A stretch of 64,000 nt of DNA, from NCBI RefSeq assembly GCF_014235845.1, contig NZ_JACJUQ010000003.1, forward strand, positions 124,001-188,000, in the 5' to 3' direction. This document shows positions 22,317-30,137 of this stretch, one piece after another (within the stretch, counting starts at the first letter, position 1; each line of letters opens with the position of its first letter). The stretch comes from Pontivivens nitratireducens. GTDB lineage: Bacteria; Pseudomonadota; Alphaproteobacteria; Rhodobacterales; Rhodobacteraceae. The position numbers and the translations under genes were made by a program. The notes beneath the pieces are model-generated. The model saw only the letters and a program-made list of their open reading frames with translations. It ran no database searches and had not been told where the DNA came from.

Positions 22317-23222
22317 TCAGGACAGAAGCCTGCGCGTTTCCTCGACATCCCGGTGCATCTGGGCGATCAGCGGCTCCATGCCGTCGAATTTCAGTTCCGG
22401 ACGCTGGAAATGCATCAGGGCAACGGACAGTTCCTCGCCGTAAAGATCGCCCGAGAAGTCGAGCAGCATCACCTCCAGATTCGGGGCGTTGTCCCCGAAT
22501 GTCGGGCGTGAGCCGAGCGAGGCGATGGCGTCGTAGGTTCCGCTGTGCGGGCCGTCGCGAACATCCACCCGGCAGGCATAGATGCCGAAGGCTGGCAGAT
22601 GCAGCCCGGCCATGGAGATGTTCGCCGTCGGAAATCCCATCTCTCGCCCGCGTTTGAAGCCGTGTTCGACCACGCCCTCGATCCGGTGCCAGTGCCCCAG
22701 CATCGCGGCGGCGTCGGTGGGGCGGCCTTCGCTGAGGGCGGTTCGGATCGCGGTGGAGGAAACCGCGCCGTCCGGTCCTTCGAGCAGGGGGGCAACGGTC
22801 AGCGCGAACGGTGCCTGTGACAGGGTGTCCGTGCTGCCCTTGCGCGATTTGCCAAAGCGGAAATCGGCACCGACAACCAGATGGGCGATGCCAAGCCGGG
22901 CGATCAGCACCTCATCCATGAAGGCTTGCGGGGTGAGGTCGGCCAGCGCCCGGTCGAACGGAATTTCGTATAGGTATTCGACGCCGAGCTTTTCCAGCCG
23001 GTGCGCGCGCGAAGTCGCGTTCATCAGCCGGAACGGAGGGGCGTCGGGGGCAAAGACCTCACGCGGGTGCGGCTCGAATGTGACCACGCCCAGCGGCATG
23101 TCAGGTCGGCGCGCCAGATCGAGCACGGATTGGTGGCCAAGGTGCAGGCCATCGAAATTGCCCATCGCGACGGAGGCTCCGCGCGCGATTTGAGGCACAT
23201 CAAGGCTTTGGTAACGCTGCAT
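22317..23222 (-). CDS. ribF: Bifunctional riboflavin kinase/FAD synthetase
   Basis: RibF phosphorylates riboflavin to FMN and adenylates FMN to FAD. The 301-residue protein has an N-terminal nucleotidyl-transferase domain (VAMGNFDGLHLGHQSVL with the HxGH motif; VVGADFRFGKSRKG) and a C-terminal kinase domain (GREMGFPTANI, the metal/ATP-binding motif, and LLDFSGDLYGE). Its length is usual for the family. It sits 36 bases downstream of the MaoC gene on the same strand. Confidence 0.95.
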   Translation of the reverse strand: MQRYQSLDVPQIARGASVAMGNFDGLHLGHQSVLDLARRPDMPLGVVTFEPHPREVFAPDAPPFRLMNATSRAHRLEKLGVEYLYEIPFDRALADLTPQAFMDEVLIARLGIAHLVVGADFRFGKSRKGSTDTLSQAPFALTVAPLLEGPDGAVSSTAIRTALSEGRPTDAAAMLGHWHRIEGVVEHGFKRGREMGFPTANISMAGLHLPAFGIYACRVDVRDGPHSGTYDAIASLGSRPTFGDNAPNLEVMLLDFSGDLYGEELSVALMHFQRPELKFDGMEPLIAQMHRDVEETRRLLS

Positions 23223-23258
23223 GTTTTACCCGGATAATGCCGGGCGGACCGGCTGGTC

Positions 23259-23711
23259 TCAGTCGAATTTCGCGGAAGGTGCCAGCACGATCGCTTCACC
23301 CTTGAGGACCACGGTATCGCCCACGCGGGCGGCGCAATCAAGCGTGACACGGCGTTTGGCGTAATCAATGGCCGCGACGGTCACTGTCGCCTCGACATGA
23401 TCGCCGGGGCGCACAGGGGCCATGAACTTGAGGCTTTGACCCAGATAGACCGTTCCGTGGCCGGGCAATTGCTCCCCTATCACGGCTGAAATCAGCCCGG
23501 CGGTCAGCATTCCATGAGCGATGCGGCCTTCGAAAATGGTGTCGCGGGCGTAATCCTCATCCAGATGAACGGGGTTGTGATCAGTGCTAAGCGCCGCGAA
23601 CGCTTCGATTTCTTCCATGCCTATCGTTTTGCCCACGGATCGGGACATGCCGATTTCGAGTTCCTCGATAACGATGGTGCCCTTGGGCAAGTTCGAGCCG
23701 TGGTCGAGCAT
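23259..23711 (-). CDS. MaoC-like (R)-specific enoyl-CoA hydratase
   Basis: The 150-residue hot-dog-fold protein has the hydratase-2 catalytic motif: FAALSTDHNPVHLDEDYA with the Asp/His pair and FEGRIAHGML. These enzymes hydrate enoyl-CoA, often for PHA precursor supply or fatty acid breakdown. I place the start at 23711 because AGGAGG lies 5 bases upstream; the frame continues to 23777. It is upstream of ribF on the same strand with a short gap. Confidence 0.88.
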   Translation of the reverse strand: MLDHGSNLPKGTIVIEELEIGMSRSVGKTIGMEEIEAFAALSTDHNPVHLDEDYARDTIFEGRIAHGMLTAGLISAVIGEQLPGHGTVYLGQSLKFMAPVRPGDHVEATVTVAAIDYAKRRVTLDCAARVGDTVVLKGEAIVLAPSAKFD

Positions 23712-23837
23712 GGGTGCCTCCTGCTGCATCTGCGAAGAGATATAGCATGAAATTCTGTCCACGCAAGAAAAATTCACAAAGGATGATTCTTGCGCAATCT
23801 ATGGTCGCAGACAGTTCTCAGCCTCCCGCGAGGCTGT

Positions 23838-24293
23838 TCAGGGCAGCGGTCCGAAAACCTCAGTCAGAATCGATTCGAGTGCGTCGCGATCATCCTCGTC
23901 AAAGGCATCGGGATCGTTGCTGTCCACGTCGAACACCGCGATCAGCCTGCCGGAGGAATAAACCGGGACGACGATTTCGGAGCGGGTGCTGGCCGCGCAG
24001 GCGATGTGGCCGGGAAACGCCTCTACGTCCGAGACAAGCTGGGTTTGCCCCGAACGGGCCGCCGCCCCGCAGACGCCGCGGGAAAACGGGATGACCAGAC
24101 AGCCGTGCCCGCCCTGATAGGGCCCGATCTTCAGCACATCCGTGCCAACGACCCGGTAAAAGCCGGTCCAGTGAAAATGCGCGAAATGGTGATGCAACTC
24201 ACACGTCACGGTCGCCATCAGGGCGATGGGGTCGTCTTCCCCTTCACACAGGGCGGTGATTGCGGCATGTACTTCGTGATATCTGGGGTGCAT
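23838..24293 (-). CDS. msrC: Free methionine-(R)-sulfoxide reductase (GAF domain)
   Basis: The 151-residue protein is a single GAF domain with the fRMsr cysteines: GHGCLVIPFSRGVCG, and HIACAASTRSEIVVPV. These reduce free methionine-R-sulfoxide using thioredoxin. FHWTGFYRV in the first half and the DVDSNDPDAFDEDD ending are also typical. The start at 24293 has GAAGGAG at good spacing; the longer open frame to 24437 overlaps nadC and is unlikely. It is divergent from nadC, 41 bases apart. Confidence 0.9.
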   Translation of the reverse strand: MHPRYHEVHAAITALCEGEDDPIALMATVTCELHHHFAHFHWTGFYRVVGTDVLKIGPYQGGHGCLVIPFSRGVCGAAARSGQTQLVSDVEAFPGHIACAASTRSEIVVPVYSSGRLIAVFDVDSNDPDAFDEDDRDALESILTEVFGPLP

Positions 24294-24334
24294 CGCGATC
24301 TCCTTCGTACTGCCAGACAACATGAGGTGTTTCG

Positions 24335-25204
24335 ATGCGCAAGCCGTACCTGCCCGTTCTGCCCACGCCCCTGCTGCGCAACGCGGTCGAGGCCGCTTTG
24401 CTGGAGGATCTGGGCCAGGCGGGGGATGTAACCTCACTCGCCACGATCGCGCCCGATATCAGGGCCGAGGCGGTGATGAACGTCCGGCAGGACGGTATCG
24501 TTGCGGGGCTGGACGTGGCGCGCGCGGCCTTCGCGGCGCTGGATGCCAGCACACAGTTCGAGGCGCTGGTCGCGGATGGCGATCACGTGCAGGCCGGGCA
24601 GGACATCGCCCGGATCACCGGCAACGGCCGGTCCGTCATGGGGGCGGAGCGGGTGGCCTTGAACTTCCTGATGCACATGTCGGGCATCGCCACGCATACC
24701 GCGCGTTTCGTGGCCGAATTGCAGGGCACAAATGCTCGGGTCGTGTGCACGCGCAAGACAACACCGGGCCTGCGCGCGTTCGAGAAATACGCCGTGCGCT
24801 GCGGCGGCGGAACCTCGCATCGCTACGGTCTGGACGATGCCATCCTCATCAAGGACAACCACATCGCGGTTTGCGGCGGTGTGGCGGAGGCCGTGGCCCG
24901 CGCCAAGGGCTATGTCGGGCATCTGATGGCGGTGGAGGTCGAGGTCGATACGCTGGATCAGTTCCGCGCCGCACTGGATGCGGGCGCGACGATCGTTCTG
25001 CTCGACAACATGGATACCGATACCCTGCGTGAGGCCGTGGCGATGGGCCGTGGCGCGATGTTGGAGGCGTCGGGCAATGTCGATCTGAACACCATACGCG
25101 CCATTGGCGAAACCGGTGTCGATTATATCTCGACCTCGAAAATCACGATGGCGGCGGGTACGCTGGACATCGGCCTGGATATCAAGCTTGGAGTGAACGG
25201 ATGA
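24335..25204 (+). CDS. nadC: Nicotinate-nucleotide pyrophosphorylase (carboxylating)
   Basis: NadC (quinolinate phosphoribosyltransferase) makes nicotinate mononucleotide from quinolinate and PRPP in de novo NAD synthesis. The 289-residue protein has LEDLGQAGDVTS, RVALNFLMHMSGIATHT, the CTRKTTPGLRAFEKYAVRCGGG block, ILIKDNHI, and VEVEVDTLDQ. nadA and nadB are not beside it. It overlaps pgi by 4 bases (ATGA). Confidence 0.95.
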   Translation: MRKPYLPVLPTPLLRNAVEAALLEDLGQAGDVTSLATIAPDIRAEAVMNVRQDGIVAGLDVARAAFAALDASTQFEALVADGDHVQAGQDIARITGNGRSVMGAERVALNFLMHMSGIATHTARFVAELQGTNARVVCTRKTTPGLRAFEKYAVRCGGGTSHRYGLDDAILIKDNHIAVCGGVAEAVARAKGYVGHLMAVEVEVDTLDQFRAALDAGATIVLLDNMDTDTLREAVAMGRGAMLEASGNVDLNTIRAIGETGVDYISTSKITMAAGTLDIGLDIKLGVNG

Positions 25205-26790
25205 ACTGGAATGAACTGAAGGCGACCTTCGGTCCCACCATCGCCGAATTGCAGGATGAGGACCGGTTCCTGGGCTTTTCCGCCACGTTCGACGACATGC
25301 TGTTCGATTATTCCCGGACCCAGATGACGGACGATGCCCGCGAGGGCCTGTTCGACATGCTGGAGGAGCGGGAGTTCGAGCTGATCCGCGAGGCGATGTA
25401 TTCCGGTGAGAAGATCAACGTCACCGAGGGGCGGCGTGTTCTGCACACCGCGTTGCGGATGCCCGAGGGCACCCGGATGATGGCGGATGACGAGGATATC
25501 GCCGCAACGGTGCTGGACAGCCGCGCGGCCTGCTATGCCTTTGCCGACGCCGTGCGGTCGGGGGAATACGCCGCCGCCGCCGGGCCGTTCACCGATGTGG
25601 TGAATATCGGCATCGGCGGCTCTGACCTCGGCCCCGTTCTGGTGGCCGAGGCGCTGGTCGCTGACATGGACGGGCCGCGCCTGCATTTCGTGTCGAACGT
25701 GGACGGTGCCGCGCTGAACCAGGTGTTTCAAACCTGCGATCTGAGCAGAACGTTGTTCATTATCGCCTCCAAATCCTTCGGCACGATCGAAACGATGGAA
25801 ACCGCCAAGATGGCACTGGCCCGCATGCAGGATGAGGTTGCGGATGCCAGCGTGCATTTCGCCGCCCTGACCACCAAGCCCGACGCGGCGGCGGAGCAGT
25901 TCGGCATTCCGGCGCAGCGGTGCTTTGGCTTTGCCGATTGGGTCGGGGGGCGGTTCTCCGTCTGGTCGCCCATCGGATTGCCTCTGATGATCGGGCTGGG
26001 CCCGCAGAAATTCGGTGAGTTTCTGGCCGGTGCGCATGAGGTGGACGAGCATTTCCGCACCGCGCCCCTGGGGCAGAACCTGCCGGTGCTGATGGCGTGC
26101 GTCGGGGTCTGGCATCGCAACGGCTGTGGGTATCCGACCCGCTGCGTCGTGCCCTATGACACCCGGCTGGCGACCTTGCCGCAATATCTGCAACAGCTCG
26201 ACATGGAATCCAACGGCAAGCGCGTTACGGTTGAGGGGGATGAGGTCGATGTCGCCACCTCCCCCGTCGTGTGGGGCAGTGCAGGAACCAACGCCCAACA
26301 CGCTTATTTCCAGATGCTGCATCAAAGCCCGACGCCGCAACCGCTGGAATTCATGATCGCCGCCAAGCCCGTGGCCGAGGGATTCGAGCATATGCAGAAG
26401 ATCCTGATCGCCAATTGCTTCGCCCAGTCGCAGGCGCTGGCCTATGGCCGGTCTGAGAAGGAGGCCGAGGATCTGATGATCGAGGGCGGCATGGACCCGA
26501 TCGAGGCCCGCGAACTGGCACCGCATCGCACCTTCCCGGGCAACCGCCCCTCGACCCTGCTGATGTACCGAGAGCTGTCGCCGCGCACCCTGGGCCGAAT
26601 CATTGCACTGGCCGAGGCGCGTTGCTTTACCGAGGGGGTGTTCTGGGGCGTGAACAGCTTCGACCAATGGGGTGTGGAGCTGGGCAAGGTTCTGGCCACC
26701 GACATGCTGCCCCATGTGGAGGGGCGATTCTCACCCGATATGGTGGATGAGGCCCTGTCCGGCCCGCTGGCGCATTATCACGGATTGTGA
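25201..26790 (+). CDS. pgi: Glucose-6-phosphate isomerase
   Basis: The enzyme interconverts glucose 6-phosphate and fructose 6-phosphate. The 529-residue protein has FTDVVNIGIGGSDLGP, the KSFGTIETM-ET sugar-phosphate loop, VGGRFSVWSPIGLP with the conserved glutamate/arginine region, and GTNAQHAYFQMLHQ with the catalytic histidine. It starts within the nadC stop (ATGA); why NAD synthesis and central carbon metabolism are coupled here is not clear. Its 3' end runs 13 bases over the convergent DUF2061 gene. Confidence 0.96.
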   Translation: MNWNELKATFGPTIAELQDEDRFLGFSATFDDMLFDYSRTQMTDDAREGLFDMLEEREFELIREAMYSGEKINVTEGRRVLHTALRMPEGTRMMADDEDIAATVLDSRAACYAFADAVRSGEYAAAAGPFTDVVNIGIGGSDLGPVLVAEALVADMDGPRLHFVSNVDGAALNQVFQTCDLSRTLFIIASKSFGTIETMETAKMALARMQDEVADASVHFAALTTKPDAAAEQFGIPAQRCFGFADWVGGRFSVWSPIGLPLMIGLGPQKFGEFLAGAHEVDEHFRTAPLGQNLPVLMACVGVWHRNGCGYPTRCVVPYDTRLATLPQYLQQLDMESNGKRVTVEGDEVDVATSPVVWGSAGTNAQHAYFQMLHQSPTPQPLEFMIAAKPVAEGFEHMQKILIANCFAQSQALAYGRSEKEAEDLMIEGGMDPIEARELAPHRTFPGNRPSTLLMYRELSPRTLGRIIALAEARCFTEGVFWGVNSFDQWGVELGKVLATDMLPHVEGRFSPDMVDEALSGPLAHYHGL

Positions 26791-27029
26791 GTCGAGGCAG
26801 CACCGGAAACCGATGTGGGGGCGGGGGGCAATCCTCGCCCCCATGCGATTCTGGACCAGATCATCTCGTGCACGAAATACGCGATGAACCCGACCACGCA
26901 CCCCACGATGGCGATGCCGCCGCCCGCTAGCAGCGATCCGGTAAACAGGAAGCCGATCAGCATCATCGACACCAGTCCGGCGGCTTGCCAGGTTATTGCC
27001 TTGGTGAAGAGTCTGATCGTGCTGTCCAT
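26778..27029 (-). CDS. DUF2061 small membrane protein
   Basis: The 83-residue protein starts MDSTIRLFTKAITWQAAGLVSM, has two membrane segments (residues 12-32 and 34-53), and then FVHEMIWSRIAWGR, the DUF2061 signature. The function is unknown; relatives sometimes lie near sulfur-assimilation genes, which is not the case here. The last residues overlap the end of pgi. Confidence 0.85.
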   Translation of the reverse strand: MDSTIRLFTKAITWQAAGLVSMMLIGFLFTGSLLAGGGIAIVGCVVGFIAYFVHEMIWSRIAWGRGLPPAPTSVSGAASTHNP

Positions 27030-27162
27030 GGTGGGTTTCCCTGTTTAGTTGGCCGCTGGGTTTCTTCCGCCACTGGCTATCGCAGCTTCGCCGGGTTGGA
27101 CATTTGGTGAGTTTGCTGCGTAATCTCTGTAATGCTGTATTTTATCTGCAAAGCGGACCGTA

Positions 27163-28002
27163 ATGGACAAGCGTGAGCGCGCGGCGATCTTTCGCGACAG
27201 ATTGCATCAGGCAATGCTGCGGGCGGAGATGACCAAAAGCGGATTGTCGCGCGCCACGCAGGTGGATCGCTCGACCATCGGTCAGCTGCTCAAGGACGAT
27301 CACCCGCGCCTGCCCAATGCCCAACTGGCCGCCGACGTGGCCGACGTATTGAGCGTCAGCACCGATTGGCTGCTGGGTCTGACCAACAGGCCGGAAACCC
27401 CAGGCGACATCGTCGCCGCCGCGATGTCGTTAAGCCCGGCTGAGCGTAGCTCCGCCGATGCGCAGTTGCTGGAATGGCATCAGGAGGCCGCCGGCTACAA
27501 GGTCCGCCACGTTCCCGCGACCCTGCCTGACATATTGAAAACGGAACGCATGTTGCGGTGGGAATATGCCTCCTTCGCGGAACGTCAGACACCCGACGCC
27601 TTCACCGCGATGCGCGACCAGCGCGCTTTGCTGTCGGAGGGGGTGTATGATTATGAAATCGCCATCCCCCTGCATGAGATCGAGGCCTGTGCGGCAGGCA
27701 CTTCCTATTACCGCGACGCGGACAGGGACATGCGGTTCGAACAGTTGGAATTCCTCGCCGATCATTGCGAGCGGATGCTGCCGCGATTGCGGATCTTTCT
27801 GTTCGACGCGCGCAAGGTCTTCAGCTCACCCGTCACGGTCTTCGGGCCGAATCTGGCGGTGGTCTATGTCGGGCAATGCTATCTGGCGTTTCGTGAGGTC
27901 GAACGGGTGAAATCCCTGACCGCCCATTTCGACTGGCTGGTGCGGTCGGCGGTGGTGGACGCGCGCGATGTGCCGAGGCATATCCGCGGGCTGATGGCCT
28001 GA
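27163..28002 (+). CDS. XRE-family transcriptional regulator with unknown C-terminal domain
   Basis: The 279-residue protein has an N-terminal helix-turn-helix at about residues 10-70 (MTKSGLSRATQVDRSTIGQLLKDD..., ending VLSVSTDWLLGLT, a typical XRE end). The roughly 200-residue C-terminal part, with the DYEIAIPLHEIEACAAGTSYYRD block and LRIFLFDARKVFSSPVTVFG, looks like a sensor or effector domain but I do not recognise it. It stands alone and divergent from the DUF2061 gene, 133 bases away, with no obvious target operon. Confidence 0.82.
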   Translation: MDKRERAAIFRDRLHQAMLRAEMTKSGLSRATQVDRSTIGQLLKDDHPRLPNAQLAADVADVLSVSTDWLLGLTNRPETPGDIVAAAMSLSPAERSSADAQLLEWHQEAAGYKVRHVPATLPDILKTERMLRWEYASFAERQTPDAFTAMRDQRALLSEGVYDYEIAIPLHEIEACAAGTSYYRDADRDMRFEQLEFLADHCERMLPRLRIFLFDARKVFSSPVTVFGPNLAVVYVGQCYLAFREVERVKSLTAHFDWLVRSAVVDARDVPRHIRGLMA

Positions 28003-28026
28003 ACAAACATTCCGCATGTTCTGGAC

Positions 28027-28056
28027 AAAAAAGACCCGACGCTGATGCGCCGGGTC
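28027..28056 (-). terminator. Intrinsic terminator of the glnK-amt operon
   Basis: Reading the minus strand, GACCCGGCGC and GCGTCGGGTC form a 10-bp stem (one mismatch) with a 4-base loop, followed by TTTTTT (complement of 28027-28032). It lies about 80 bases past the amt stop. It also faces the 3' end of the XRE gene, but the T-run fits only the minus-strand direction. Confidence 0.82.
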
Positions 28057-28100
28057 AGTTGGAAATGAACCTCTGGTGAAGTTCACTCGGGGAAAGTTTC

Positions 28101-28125
28101 CGTGCGGCGGCGGGGCCGCCGCACG
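28101..28125. repeat. Perfect hairpin at amt 3' end
   Basis: CGTGCGGCGG (28101-28110) and its exact complement (28116-28125) enclose 5 bases, 11 bases past the amt stop. There is no T-run. It may protect the 3' end of the message or act together with the terminator at 28027-28056. Confidence 0.5.
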
Positions 28126-28136
28126 GGCACCGGGGC

Positions 28137-29453
28137 TTAGCCCTTGGTGAATTCGGGATAGGCTTCCATGCCCATTTCGGTGGCATCGAGACCTACGATC
28201 TCGGATTCCTCATCGACGCGAATGCCCATCGTGACCTTCAGGATCGTCCAGACGATGAAGCTGACGATGAAGACGAACAGACCGATGGAGATGACGCCGA
28301 TCGCCTGCGTCACGAAGCTGGTCCCGCCATTGGTCAGCGGCACGGCCATGGTGCCCCAGATACCGGCAATCAGGTGAACCGGGATGGCACCGACCACGTC
28401 GTCGATCTTCAGCTTGTCCAGCATCGGAACGGTGAACACCACGATCACGCCACCGATACCGCCGACGATCAGCGCCATGAACAGCGAGGGTGCCAAAGGC
28501 TCCGCCGTGATCGACACCAGACCGGCCAGCGCGCCGTTCAGCACCATGGTCAGATCGACCTTGCCATAGACGACCTGCGTCAGGATCAGGGCGACGACCG
28601 CACCGGCGGCTGCGGCCATGTTGGTGTTGGCGAAGATGCGCGAGATGTCGGTCACGTCACCCACGGTGCCCATGGCCAGTTGCGAACCGCCGTTGAACCC
28701 GAACCAGCCGAGCCACAGGATGAACGTACCCAGCGTTGCCAGCGGCATGTTGGAGCCGAGCATCGGAACCACCCGACCATCGGGGCCGTACTTGCCGATA
28801 CGCGGGCCGAGGATCAGTGCACCGGCCAGCGCCGCGAAGCCGCCTGCCGCATGGACCAGCGTCGAGCCTGCAAAGTCGGAGAAGCCCATCTCGCTCAGGA
28901 AACCGCCGCCCCACTGCCAGGATGCCTCGATCGGATAGATGAAGCCGGTCAGCACGACCACGAAGATCAGGAACGGCCACAACTTGATCCGCTCGGCCAA
29001 TGTGCCGGACACGATCGACGCGGTGGTGGCGCAGAACATCAACTGGAAGAAGAAGTCGGAGCCGACGGAGGCATAGTCGAGCGTTGCATCTGCCGCGGCG
29101 AGGCCCACAGGCTCCAGCGCGGTGGGGAAGAACGCGCCGACGATACCCGCGACAGTCCAAGCGTCGCCCGGATACATCAGGTTGAACCCGACGAGCCAGT
29201 ACATGATCGACGCAATGGCGAACAGTGAGATGTTCTTGGTCAGCTGCGTCGTGACGTTCTTGGACCGGACGAGGCCGGCCTCCAGCATCGCGAAGCCTGC
29301 GGCCATCCAGAACACCAGAAAGCCGCCGACGAGAAACAGCAGCGTGGTCAGGATATAGGGGCTGGGATCGGCGGCGGCATCCTGTGCCAGCGCGGGCGTG
29401 GCGCACAGCAGGGTCGTGGCCCCCGCGACACCGAGTTTAAGCAATTTGGTCAT
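28137..29453 (-). CDS. amtB: Ammonium transporter
   Basis: AmtB conducts ammonium across the inner membrane as a trimer. The 438-residue protein has a cleavable signal-like N-terminus ending TPALAQD, then 11 membrane helices. It contains the conserved DFAGSTLVHAAGG and the NMAAAAGAVVAL segment, and VVGAIPVHLIAGIWG with the pore histidine. It follows glnK by 43 bases and is expected to be blocked by GlnK when nitrogen is plentiful. Transcription should come from the sigma-54 promoter before glnK. Confidence 0.96.
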   Translation of the reverse strand: MTKLLKLGVAGATTLLCATPALAQDAAADPSPYILTTLLFLVGGFLVFWMAAGFAMLEAGLVRSKNVTTQLTKNISLFAIASIMYWLVGFNLMYPGDAWTVAGIVGAFFPTALEPVGLAAADATLDYASVGSDFFFQLMFCATTASIVSGTLAERIKLWPFLIFVVVLTGFIYPIEASWQWGGGFLSEMGFSDFAGSTLVHAAGGFAALAGALILGPRIGKYGPDGRVVPMLGSNMPLATLGTFILWLGWFGFNGGSQLAMGTVGDVTDISRIFANTNMAAAAGAVVALILTQVVYGKVDLTMVLNGALAGLVSITAEPLAPSLFMALIVGGIGGVIVVFTVPMLDKLKIDDVVGAIPVHLIAGIWGTMAVPLTNGGTSFVTQAIGVISIGLFVFIVSFIVWTILKVTMGIRVDEESEIVGLDATEMGMEAYPEFTKG

Positions 29454-29496
29454 TTCTGTCTGGTCCCTCTTGTAGTCTGGTCAGATCGAATCTGGT

Positions 29497-29835
29497 TCAG
29501 ATGGCGTCGGCGCCGGTTTCACCGGTGCGCACGCGAATGGCCTGCTCGACATCGAGCACGAAGATCTTGCCGTCGCCGATCTTGCCGGTCTTGGCGGTGG
29601 AGGAGAGGGTATCGATGGCCCTGTCCGCGATGGAGTCTTCGACCACCATCTCCAACTTCACTTTTGGCACGAAATTCACGACATATTCCGCGCCGCGATA
29701 GATTTCGGTGTGTCCCGCCTGGCGGCCGTAGCCTTTGACTTCGGATACCATGAGCCCTTGCACGCCGATGGTGGTGAGCGCCTCGCGCACCTCCTCCAGC
29801 TTGAAAGGCTTGATGACGGCGATGATGAGCTTCAT
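29497..29835 (-). CDS. glnK: Nitrogen regulatory protein P-II (GlnK-type)
   Basis: The 112-residue protein has MKLIIAVIKPFKLEEVREAL, the T-loop with GRQAGHTEIYRGAEYVV (uridylylation tyrosine Y51 in IYRGAEY), and the C-terminal GKIGDGKIFV and RVRTGETGADAI ends. P-II proteins sense 2-oxoglutarate, ATP and ADP; the amt partner marks this copy as GlnK, which plugs the ammonium channel. A sigma-54 promoter lies 43-58 bases upstream, so it should be induced by nitrogen limitation through NtrC. Confidence 0.96.
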   Translation of the reverse strand: MKLIIAVIKPFKLEEVREALTTIGVQGLMVSEVKGYGRQAGHTEIYRGAEYVVNFVPKVKLEMVVEDSIADRAIDTLSSTAKTGKIGDGKIFVLDVEQAIRVRTGETGADAI

Positions 29836-29877
29836 TGCGATCCCTCGTTGTTGATCTGTAGTCGTCGGGGATTAATA

Positions 29878-29893
29878 TGCAAGAACTGTGCCA
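29878..29893 (-). promoter_or_regulatory. Sigma-54 promoter of glnK-amt
   Basis: On the minus strand the sequence is TGGCAC-AGTTC-TTGCA, an essentially perfect match to the sigma-54 -24/-12 consensus TGGCAC-N5-TTGC. The expected transcription start is about 10-12 bases further on, giving a leader of roughly 30 bases before the glnK ATG at 29835. It shows NtrC/RpoN control of the operon. Confidence 0.92.
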
Positions 29894-30002
29894 ACTTACC
29901 CGGATGCGCTAATTTGCCTGTTACCACGGGAAATCGGCCAGCCGGAAATGGCACCGTTCAAATGAGCGGCAGAAATCTGCGCAAAAAACCATCAGCGAAA
30001 AA

Positions 30003-30058
30003 TTGCCGATCAAAAATTAGGCAAAACACAAACGCAACTTTGCCACCCGGAACGGCAA
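30003..30058. promoter_or_regulatory. Two TTGCC...GGCAA dyads, candidate activator sites
   Basis: TTGCC-N12-GGCAA (30003-30024) and TTGCC-N9-GGCAA (30040-30058) have centres about 35 bases apart and lie 110-165 bases upstream of the glnK sigma-54 promoter. That distance suits an enhancer-binding protein such as NtrC. They could equally regulate PBP1A. Assignment to NtrC is inference. Confidence 0.4.
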
Positions 30059-30137
30059 GGACGCCTTCGCAATTCACGGCGCACGTATTAGGTTGCCGAG
30101 GACAGGAATTCACACCCTCCCGGACAAACACGGACAT

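Larger units (their letters stand above)
29836..30137. other. Intergenic control region between glnK and PBP1A
   Basis: This 302-base divergent region holds no gene I can support. It contains the glnK sigma-54 promoter at the left, two TTGCC/GGCAA dyads at 30003-30058, and the PBP1A leader at the right. AT-rich patches (around 29930-30030) contrast with the surrounding coding DNA. Confidence 0.7.
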
